Under the pieces are notes generated by a model. It ran no database searches. It was not told the DNA's origin and was given only the letters and a program-made list of their open reading frames with translations. Of a stretch of 37,145 bases of DNA, positions 1 to 6,261 are shown piece by piece (position 1 is the stretch's first letter; every line of letters starts with the position of its first letter). The stretch is from UBA287 sp034190325. Its GTDB lineage: Archaea; Thermoplasmatota; UBA186; UBA287. The DNA lies in NCBI GenBank assembly GCA_034190325.1, contig JAXHST010000082.1:1-37145 (forward strand), read 5' to 3'. A program made the position numbers and the translations under genes.

Positions 1-65
1 TTTCGTCAAACCGTCTGTCTGTAACTTGATTGCTCTTTTCAAGGTCTCACAGATATGTGATGTAA

Positions 66-132
66 TGGGAGTATTTAAGCATTGCTCCCACTCTCAATTC
101 CTCCCCGCCTTGAAAGACGGGATCTCCTTGAG
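66..132 (+). promoter_or_regulatory. TATA region inside an inverted repeat, then a leader hairpin before trm5
   Basis: A 6-bp inverted repeat (TGGGAG at 66-71, CTCCCA at 85-90) brackets a TATA-like tract at 72-78. A second, longer imperfect stem follows: CTCAA at 93-97 can pair with TTGAG at 128-132, and inside it CCCCGCC at 103-109 faces GACGGG at 116-121. The last stem arm ends 9 nt before the trm5 start. The inner CCCGCC/GACGGG hairpin resembles the subterminal hairpins of IS200/IS605-type elements, but no transposase gene lies inside the window. It may be a leader structure of trm5 or the scar of an element end. The pairing is seen directly; the function is inference. Confidence 0.35.
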
Positions 133-141
133 ATGGTATAG

Positions 142-930
142 ATGAGGAGCTACAGGGATATCTTTCCGGAGGATCTCCGCAAAAAGCTACCCCGGGCATT
201 TGATGTTGTTGGTGATATCTGTATCATAAAGTTGCCTGAAGAGCTTTCTCCCTTGCGGAGGGATATAGGGGGCGCTATTCTGAAGGCTTATAAGCATATA
301 AAGGTTGTCTGTGTAGATAAGGGCGTGAAGGGCGAGCAGAGGGTGAGAGATGTAGAGGTTATAGCGGGAGAGAAAAGGACAGAGACCGAGCACAGAGAAA
401 ATGGATGCGTATACAAGCTTGATATAGCACAGGTCTATTTCTCCCCCAGGCTTTCTAGCGAGAGAGCGAGAATAGCATCCCTGGTGGATAAAAGAGAGAT
501 CGTATGGGATATGTTCTGCGGCGCTGGGCCATTTACGATACCTATTGCAAAGCGTGCAGAAAAAGTGTGTGCATCTGACATAAACGAAAAAGCCATGGAG
601 TGCCTGAAAGAAAATATGAAACGAAACAGGGTGAGCAACATCTCCGTATTCTGCGGCAATGCGAGGGATGCTTTCGAAGGGTATGAGTTTGATAGGATCG
701 TTATGAACCTGCCACACAGCTCTACAGATTTTCTTGACTGTGCCTTCGATAAGTGTCGCAAAGGCACCATACACCTCTATAAGATCTGCAATGATCCAGT
801 GGCGGTTAGTGAAATTATCGCTGAGAGAGCTAACGCTGCTGGTAGAGAGATGGAAGGAATGAAGGTTAAGGAGTTACACGGCTATTCCGTCACCGAGAAG
901 CTATTCTGCTTTGACATAGTGCTAAAATAA
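142..930 (+). CDS. trm5: Trm5-like tRNA (guanine37-N1)-methyltransferase, short form
   Basis: Class I SAM methyltransferase expected to make m1G37 in tRNA. The family landmarks are the YFSPRLSSER segment at about residues 101-110, the SAM-binding MFCGAGPFTIPIA segment at about 124-136 and the NLPHS motif at about 194-198. NLP is the Trm5 signature and separates it from the related wybutosine enzyme Taw2, which has MGY there. At 262 aa the protein lacks the small N-terminal D1 domain of longer archaeal Trm5 proteins (about 330 aa) and starts directly in D2. The ATG at 142 is the first one after the leader hairpin. A Taw2-like role is the main alternative. Confidence 0.85.
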   Translation: MRSYRDIFPEDLRKKLPRAFDVVGDICIIKLPEELSPLRRDIGGAILKAYKHIKVVCVDKGVKGEQRVRDVEVIAGEKRTETEHRENGCVYKLDIAQVYFSPRLSSERARIASLVDKREIVWDMFCGAGPFTIPIAKRAEKVCASDINEKAMECLKENMKRNRVSNISVFCGNARDAFEGYEFDRIVMNLPHSSTDFLDCAFDKCRKGTIHLYKICNDPVAVSEIIAERANAAGREMEGMKVKELHGYSVTEKLFCFDIVLK

Positions 931-983
931 ATGAGCACTCACAGCATCCAAAAATAATTTATTAATGGCAGGCAATAAGAATC

Positions 984-1688
984 ATGTATGGCTGGAGAAA
1001 AAGAGTAGGTCTCATTGTGCCCTCATCAAACACAACGATGGAGTGCGAGATGTGGAGCGCTCTCCCACAGGGGATCTCACTGCATACTGCGAGAATACCT
1101 CTTAAGGAGGTTAATGCAGGAGCTCTGGAAGATATGGATAGAAGTTCTATGAATGCGGCCACATCTTTGATTGATGCAGAGGTGGACTGCATTCTGTTTG
1201 GATGCACGTCAGGCAGTCTGATAAAGGGTAAAGATTACAACACAAGAAGGAGCGAGGAGATGGAAAAGGAACTGAAGGTCCCATTCATAACAACCTCTAC
1301 AGCAGTTGTGGAGGCTCTTAAATCTTTTAGCGCTAGAGAGCTCTCTGTGGTCACACCATACATTGATGAAGTTAATGAGAGAGAAAAAGAATTTCTTGAG
1401 AGCTGCGGCTTTCCAGTTCGATCTATAAGGGGGATGGGCATAGAGAAAAACAGAGAGATAGGAAGGGTTATGCCTCAGGAGCTTTACAGGTTTGCTTCAG
1501 ACTCTGGTGAAGGCGACTGCCTCTTTATAAGCTGCACAAATCTGAGAACCTTTGAGATCATTGAAGTTCTTGAGAGGGATATGGGGATTCCTGTTGTAAC
1601 AAGCAATCAAGCATCTCTATGGTTCTCTTTAAACAGAATGGGTATAAAGGGGAGATTGGAGGGTCTTGGAAGCTTATGGAGAGCATAG
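984..1688 (+). CDS. Asp/Glu racemase superfamily protein, maleate isomerase / arylmalonate decarboxylase type
   Basis: The 234-residue protein starts with a GLIVPSSNTTME segment typical of the maleate cis-trans isomerase and arylmalonate decarboxylase branch. The two active-site cysteines of the superfamily are visible: Cys74 in FGCTSGS and Cys184 in SCTNLRT. Members catalyse racemisation, isomerisation or decarboxylation through the cysteine pair; the substrate cannot be read from sequence. A TATA-like tract (AATAATTTATTAAT, about 953-966) lies 20-30 nt upstream, suggesting a leaderless start. It is followed after 40 nt by a MalY-type PLP enzyme on the same strand, so the two may be co-expressed. 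Confidence 0.8.
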   Translation: MYGWRKRVGLIVPSSNTTMECEMWSALPQGISLHTARIPLKEVNAGALEDMDRSSMNAATSLIDAEVDCILFGCTSGSLIKGKDYNTRRSEEMEKELKVPFITTSTAVVEALKSFSARELSVVTPYIDEVNEREKEFLESCGFPVRSIRGMGIEKNREIGRVMPQELYRFASDSGEGDCLFISCTNLRTFEIIEVLERDMGIPVVTSNQASLWFSLNRMGIKGRLEGLGSLWRA

Positions 1689-1728
1689 AGCTTAGAAAGA
1701 AATATACGCTGTAATTGTTTTTCATGCT

Positions 1729-2907
1729 ATGGATTTTGACAAAATCATAGAAAGGAGGGGGACTGACTGCGAAAAATGGGATGGTTTGAAGGATCTGTTT
1801 GGTAAAGAAGACCTTTTGCCATTCTGGGTCGCTGATATGGATTTTGAGACCCCTGAAGAGATTAAGGATGCTCTGAAGAAACGTGTTGAGCATGGGATCT
1901 TCGGATATTCATACCCCGGCGATAGGCTCCTAGAGCTGATAAAAGAGAGGATGATGAAGAGGTATGGATGGAGAATAGAAAAGGAGTGGATAGTCTTTAC
2001 CCCGGGTGTGGTTCCGGCTTTGGGCATAGCCACAAGGGCTTTGAGCCACCCGGGTGATGAGGTGATCCTGCAGAGCCCTGTGTACTATCCTTTCTTCTCT
2101 GTTATAGAGAATAGCGGTTGCCATGTCGTGGAGAATGAGCTGATGCTGAAAAATGGAAGGTATGTTATGGATTTAGAGGGTTTAAAAGGATGTTTCAGGC
2201 CAAAGAAAGGAATAGTGCCTAAAGAAAGGAGGATAAAGACAATGCTCCTCTGCAGCCCGCATAACCCTGTGGGCAGGGTATGGGAGAAAGGAGAGCTTGA
2301 AGAAGCTGGCAGGATAGCTATAGATAGCGGAGCCTTTGTGATCTCTGATGAGATACATTGCGAGATTATTTTAAAAGGTAAGCACGCCCCTTTTTCCTCT
2401 ATACCAGAGTTTGAGCAGAGATCTATGGTGTGCATGTCCGGAAGCAAGACATTCAATCTAGCAGGACTCTCAACATCTTTTGTTATAATTCCTAACGAAG
2501 AAGTAAGAAAGAACTTTGTTGAGACAAGAGGTTCTCTGGTGCCTGAACCGAATGTTCTTGGTTTAACAGCATTGGAGGCTGCGTTTGAGAGCTGTGATTA
2601 CTGGCTCGAGGCTCTTCTATCCTATCTCAGAGATAATCTCGAGCTGGTTAAAAGGTTTTTCTCCAGAACTGAGGTTAAGGTGATAGAGCCAGAAGGAACA
2701 TACCTTGTGTGGCTTGATTTCAGAAGCCTTGGGTTGAGCGATGCTGAGCTGAGGAATGCTCTTTTAGATGGCGGGGTTGCTCTCGATGGTGGCCACCTAT
2801 TTGGCAAATGTGGCAGTGGTTTTGAGAGGCTTAACATAGCCTGCCCCAGAGCTATCCTTGAGGAAGGACTTGAGCGTATAGGCAAAACCTTAGAAAAGTT
2901 ATTTTAA
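1729..2907 (+). CDS. MalY/PatB-family PLP enzyme (aminotransferase class I/II, C-S beta-lyase type)
   Basis: A fold-type I PLP enzyme of 392 aa, full length for the family. The N-terminus has the MalY/PatB pattern, with PFWVADMDFETPEEI at about residues 31-45. SPHNPVGR at about 176-183, SDEIHCEI at about 206-213 and the Schiff-base lysine Lys240 in SGSKTFNLAGL follow. MalY/PatB proteins cleave cystathionine or cysteine (C-S beta-lyase) and some act as aminotransferases. The neighbour upstream is an Asp/Glu racemase-like protein, 40 nt away, and tRNA-Gln follows 23 nt downstream. The family assignment is firm, the exact substrate is not. Confidence 0.87.
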   Translation: MDFDKIIERRGTDCEKWDGLKDLFGKEDLLPFWVADMDFETPEEIKDALKKRVEHGIFGYSYPGDRLLELIKERMMKRYGWRIEKEWIVFTPGVVPALGIATRALSHPGDEVILQSPVYYPFFSVIENSGCHVVENELMLKNGRYVMDLEGLKGCFRPKKGIVPKERRIKTMLLCSPHNPVGRVWEKGELEEAGRIAIDSGAFVISDEIHCEIILKGKHAPFSSIPEFEQRSMVCMSGSKTFNLAGLSTSFVIIPNEEVRKNFVETRGSLVPEPNVLGLTALEAAFESCDYWLEALLSYLRDNLELVKRFFSRTEVKVIEPEGTYLVWLDFRSLGLSDAELRNALLDGGVALDGGHLFGKCGSGFERLNIACPRAILEEGLERIGKTLEKLF

Positions 2908-2930
2908 TTAAAAACCACCTATACCTCTAC

Positions 2931-3003
2931 AGCCCCGTGGTGTAGTGGCCAAGCATAGGGGGTTCTGGACCCTCTGACGGCAGTTCGAATCTGCCCGGGG
3001 CTA
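2931..3003 (+). tRNA. tRNA-Gln (anticodon CTG)
   Basis: All four arms fold. The acceptor is AGCCCCG paired with CGGGGCT with discriminator A at 3003. The anticodon stem is GGGGG/CCCTC around the loop TTCTGGA, and the T arm is GGCAG-TTCGAAT-CTGCC. No intron is present. The 3' end touches the decayed PolX-like ORF, whose first possible ATG uses the discriminator base. Confidence 0.95.
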
Positions 3004-3005
3004 TG

Positions 3006-3329
3006 ATGATGTGCCTGGGGATCTGCGGATCCGCTGAGCTCAAGGAAGGGAGCAAGCTCAGAGTTGGCGCTTATAGAAGAGCTGCCTCAGCAATAGAGGG
3101 TTATGGTGTAGCAGATATTTATGAAAGTGAAGATATGGAAGGCCTTTTAAAGATAAGTGGTGTTCTCGGGGTTAAGGGGGACATAAAAGTAGAGATCCCG
3201 CGAGGATAACGGAGTGCGCTTTCTGAGATAAGCTGCTATAGAATGGATCCCAATAGCAATGACATATGAAGGATAAAGAAGATAAACAGTAAAGTTATAT
3301 TCTCCATAGGAACGGATGCACATGCTTGA
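3006..3329 (+). pseudogene. Remnant of a PolX-type (helix-hairpin-helix plus PHP) DNA polymerase/exonuclease
   Basis: The open part (to 3209) contains LRVGAYRRAASAIEGYG, which matches the N-terminal helix-hairpin-helix region of PolX, where FRVRAYRRAA is the hallmark. After a stop at 3207-3209 the same frame continues, through another stop at 3267-3269, to KVIFSIGTDAHA (3291-3326), the shape of a PHP-domain metal-binding segment (TDAH) found near the C-terminus of PolX. The several hundred residues expected between the two are missing. I read this as an internally deleted, stop-containing relic. The alternative is a real 66-68-aa HhH miniprotein ending at 3209. Strong tRNA-Gln transcription enters from upstream. 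Confidence 0.5.
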
Positions 3330-3362
3330 GAGCAGAGATGTGATAAATAGCAGGGAGGATTT

Positions 3363-4559
3363 ATGGAAAAGAGAGACATAGGGCTTGCGGCTGATAGAAT
3401 AAAGGAGTATGTGAGAGAGACCGAGATAATGAATAGCAGGACGCTCAACGACGTTTGTGGGTGCAAGGTTTTTCTGAAGTTGGAGAATTTTCAGCGCACA
3501 GGCTCTTTCAAGATACGTGGGGCAGCAAACAAGCTTCTTACGCTAACTGATGAGGAGAAGGAAAAGGGGGTGATAACCGCATCTATGGGAAACCATGGAG
3601 AGGCTGTTGCGTGCATGGCTGAAGCTCTGGGCATAGAGTGCTGCGTTGTCGTTCCAAAGGCTATAAAAAAGTCTAAGTTAGATGCTATAAAGAGGCAGGG
3701 GGTAAGGGTTGAATTCTCTGGCGAAACCTATGATGATGCATTCCAGAGAGCTGGAGAGCTTTCTATGGAAGATGATTATGTCATGATCAATTCCTACGAA
3801 GACAGCGAGGTGATCGCAGGCAACGGAACGATAGCTCTTGAGCTCCCAGAGCTCGATACTGTTATAGTCCCTGTTGGCAGCGGGGGACTCTTGGCAGGCA
3901 CGCTACTGGCTTTAGAAGGGAGCGAAACAAGAGTTATAGGAGTTGAGCCCGAAGGTGCGGCTTCAATGTCCCTATCCTTGAGGAACGGAAAGCCCTCAAG
4001 CACCCCAACCGTAAACACCATCGCAGATGGTTTATCTGCAAAGCATCCCGGTATAAAACCATTCAATGTTATAAAAAGCAGGATGGGCGAAGAGAATATA
4101 GCAATTGTGAGCGACAAGGAGATTGCAGCAGCCCTTCTTTTTCTTCTAGAGAGATGCAAGGTCTTTGCTGAACCAAGCGGGGCAGCGCCTTTAGCAGCGC
4201 TCATGTACAACAAAGTCAAGGTTGAAGAGGGCTCAAAGGTTGGAGTTGTGATAACAGGGGGCAACATGGAGCTCTCAGATCTCTCTTATCTCATAACAAG
4301 GAGCGTTTCAGGTGAGGGCAGAAGGACAAAGTTGAGGATAATGATCAGGGATAACCCTCTGGAAATGAAGGATGTCTTTGAAGCCCTTGGTATCAATGGT
4401 ATAAGCATAGAGACCCTCTACCTTGACAGGTATGCCCACAGCATTCCATTGAACTACTGCGAACTGAGGCTCACTGTAACAGCGCCTCAAAGCTCGATGA
4501 TCGAAAAATGTGTAGGTGAGCTAAGGGAGAAGGGTTACAGGGTTACCGTTGCTTACTGA
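3363..4559 (+). CDS. ilvA: Threonine dehydratase (threonine ammonia-lyase)
   Basis: A fold-type II PLP enzyme that deaminates threonine to 2-oxobutanoate, the first step towards isoleucine. The PLP lysine is Lys50 in GSFKIRGA. The ASMGNHGEAVA asparagine loop at about residues 75-85 and the glycine-rich phosphate cup GSGGLLAG at about 174-181 follow, and a C-terminal region from about residue 320 has the length and look of an ACT regulatory domain. At 398 aa it matches the single-ACT form. A GGGAGG ribosome-binding site (about 3353-3358) precedes the ATG. Its 3' end overlaps the convergent MGMT-EndoV gene by 17 nt. Confidence 0.9.
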   Translation: MEKRDIGLAADRIKEYVRETEIMNSRTLNDVCGCKVFLKLENFQRTGSFKIRGAANKLLTLTDEEKEKGVITASMGNHGEAVACMAEALGIECCVVVPKAIKKSKLDAIKRQGVRVEFSGETYDDAFQRAGELSMEDDYVMINSYEDSEVIAGNGTIALELPELDTVIVPVGSGGLLAGTLLALEGSETRVIGVEPEGAASMSLSLRNGKPSSTPTVNTIADGLSAKHPGIKPFNVIKSRMGEENIAIVSDKEIAAALLFLLERCKVFAEPSGAAPLAALMYNKVKVEEGSKVGVVITGGNMELSDLSYLITRSVSGEGRRTKLRIMIRDNPLEMKDVFEALGINGISIETLYLDRYAHSIPLNYCELRLTVTAPQSSMIEKCVGELREKGYRVTVAY

Positions 4560-5460
4560 TGCGCGCATTTATGTGCGCCAAGCGCAGGGGCTCTGGCATT
4601 TTATATATCGAAAACTGCCCTGTAAGCTCCAGAGCCTTCTGCAGAGATATTTTATTGCCCTGAGAGATAAATAGGTTGTTTTTCTTCCAGCCCACCTGCC
4701 TTCCTTTATATACTACCCTGTTTTCGCTGATCTCCCCCAGAAGTTTGCTCTTTGCAACTCCTATCGCAGGTGCGTTTGCTTCCAGTCCAAGCATGCATGC
4801 GCTACCGCAAAAGCGGGGATGCATAATACCATTCCCATCTATGAAATAGAGCACATTTTTCAGCCCCTTGGAGAGCTTCCTGAAAAGCGGCAGCTCTCTG
4901 AATCCAAGGTATGTTGGTATGTAGGGCATGCATGAGGGCTCATATCCTGTTCTCACCTCTATGGGCTCAAGCTTTTTGTTCATTATGCATATGGCCCCTT
5001 TAGCAAACCTATCGGAATAGGAAACATCAAATCCAGCTACAAGCTCAAAATCGCTATCTTCTAGCTCTACCTTTTTGCTCATCTTTTCTTGCTCAGCCTT
5101 CATCTGCTCCAGGATCTCTGTTGATCTGAAGTCATCGAAGATCTCTGCTTTCACCCTATTCTTTTCTATAGTTATGCCCTCGTTCTCTAACATCCTCTTC
5201 TTCTCTTCTATCCCGAATCTGAAGCCTCCCAGAGTTAAATCCTCATGAACAACCCTGTGGCATGGTATTTTTACCGGTAGAGGATTTATGCTCAGCGCTT
5301 CTGCAACCCCTCTTGCTGCTAAAGGATCTCCCATAGCTTCAGCAATCCTCTTGTATGTTGATACTTTGCCTTCAGGTATCTGTTTGACAAGCGAATAGAT
5401 CTCTCTGTATATGTCTTTTATACGGTTGTTTGTTTTATCAGAGTTTAGCTCACACATCAA
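4543..5460 (-). CDS. Fusion of O6-alkylguanine-DNA alkyltransferase (MGMT) and endonuclease V
   Basis: Two DNA-repair domains in 305 aa. Residues about 14-105 are an MGMT DNA-binding/active-site domain with the acceptor cysteine Cys67 in KIPCHRVV and a preceding GKVSTYKRIAEAMG helix; the N-terminal MGMT subdomain is absent. Residues about 115-300 are endonuclease V, which nicks DNA next to deoxyinosine: Asp145 in GFDVSYSD, Glu189 in YLGFRELP and Asp208 in FIDGNGIMHPRFCG are the expected metal ligands. Such a fusion with both activities is known from Ferroplasma (Thermoplasmata). Together the parts would repair alkylated and deaminated bases. Confidence 0.9.
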   Translation of the reverse strand: MMCELNSDKTNNRIKDIYREIYSLVKQIPEGKVSTYKRIAEAMGDPLAARGVAEALSINPLPVKIPCHRVVHEDLTLGGFRFGIEEKKRMLENEGITIEKNRVKAEIFDDFRSTEILEQMKAEQEKMSKKVELEDSDFELVAGFDVSYSDRFAKGAICIMNKKLEPIEVRTGYEPSCMPYIPTYLGFRELPLFRKLSKGLKNVLYFIDGNGIMHPRFCGSACMLGLEANAPAIGVAKSKLLGEISENRVVYKGRQVGWKKNNLFISQGNKISLQKALELTGQFSIYKMPEPLRLAHINARISKQR

Positions 5461-5511
5461 TTTGCTCCTTTTCCACAGGTAGCTCTAAAAATATCTTTTC
5501 ATAGCGTATCA

Positions 5512-5787
5512 TCAGTATCTCACAGAAAAGCCCGAGCATTCTAGTTTTTCTATCTTTTCTCTCTCTACATGAACTCTTCTCACAAGTGCTGCCGGGGAAC
5601 CCATGTGGCACCAGTCTGTGAGCTCTTCAACTGCTCTATCTTCTCCCTCAAATAGAGCCTCAACCCTTCCATCAGGCAGATTTCTTACCCAGCCCCTAAC
5701 GTCCAGAGCCCTAGCCCTTTCTGCTGTCTCCTGTCTGAAGGACACTCCCTGTACCCTGCCCTCTATCAGAAGGTGAGCTCTCAGCAT
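5512..5787 (-). CDS. acyP: Acylphosphatase
   Basis: A 91-aa protein, the normal size for the family, that hydrolyses acyl phosphates. The catalytic arginine Arg18 lies in GRVQGVSFR and the catalytic asparagine Asn36 in GWVRNLPDGRVE. Its ATG overlaps the stop codon of the upstream pilin gene by one base (5787), so translation is probably coupled, although no functional link between an acylphosphatase and a pilin is obvious. Confidence 0.92.
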   Translation of the reverse strand: MLRAHLLIEGRVQGVSFRQETAERARALDVRGWVRNLPDGRVEALFEGEDRAVEELTDWCHMGSPAALVRRVHVEREKIEKLECSGFSVRY

Positions 5788-6239
5788 CAGTTTATATATA
5801 TTACGCCGCTTTCATATATCTGCGCATTTGCGGTTCTGCTATAGACCCTGACATACAATGGACCAGGGCTCACCTGAGCAGGATCATTCTCGCTCAGGGT
5901 TACTGTAGTCCCAACATTCCATAGTCCTGCATTTGGACTATGAGCTACTGTCTGCCAGCTTGATTTATCAGATGAGACAGAGAAATAAAGGTCATTGAGG
6001 TTTAACGGAGAGCCCTGTAGTCCCTGCAAAGTCATACTGACTATAGAGTCAGCTGTCCTCGCATTCAGCTGCACCGGGACATCTCTTACATCCAGGGTTA
6101 TTGCTGTTAGGCTTTGAGTTGAGCCCCCGGTATACTGCTGTGCAATATAGAAAACCGCCACGGCCAGCACAACGGTTACAGCTACCATCAGTATAACTCC
6201 TATCACAGGGGAGACTGCTTCTTCTTCTTTGAATTTCAT
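5787..6239 (-). CDS. Archaeal type IV pilin-like protein
   Basis: The N-terminus carries a class III signal peptide: a short charged leader (KFKEEE) followed by AVSPVIGVILMVAVTV and a single hydrophobic helix (residues about 8-33). This is the pattern of the archaeal pilin N-terminal domain (DUF1628-type) cleaved by a prepilin peptidase. The remaining 115 residues are beta-rich and exported. At 150 aa it is typical in length. The gene starts 22 nt from the stop of the molybdenum hydroxylase and is coupled to acylphosphatase downstream. No pilus ATPase or platform gene is in the window. Confidence 0.8.
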   Translation of the reverse strand: MKFKEEEAVSPVIGVILMVAVTVVLAVAVFYIAQQYTGGSTQSLTAITLDVRDVPVQLNARTADSIVSMTLQGLQGSPLNLNDLYFSVSSDKSSWQTVAHSPNAGLWNVGTTVTLSENDPAQVSPGPLYVRVYSRTANAQIYESGVIYIN

Positions 6240-6261
6240 AATAGGTATATTGTATGTAATA

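Noticed and set aside
187..774. Long antisense ORF opposite trm5
   Set aside because: It lies wholly within a gene with clear Trm5 motifs, shows no known motif and has unfavourable composition.
3003..3040. C/D-box-like motifs (ATGATGA then CTGA) right after tRNA-Gln, suggesting a tRNA-sRNA pair
   Set aside because: The ATGATGA coincides with the start of the PolX-like reading frame, and neither a proper C'/D' pair nor flanking complementary ends are visible.
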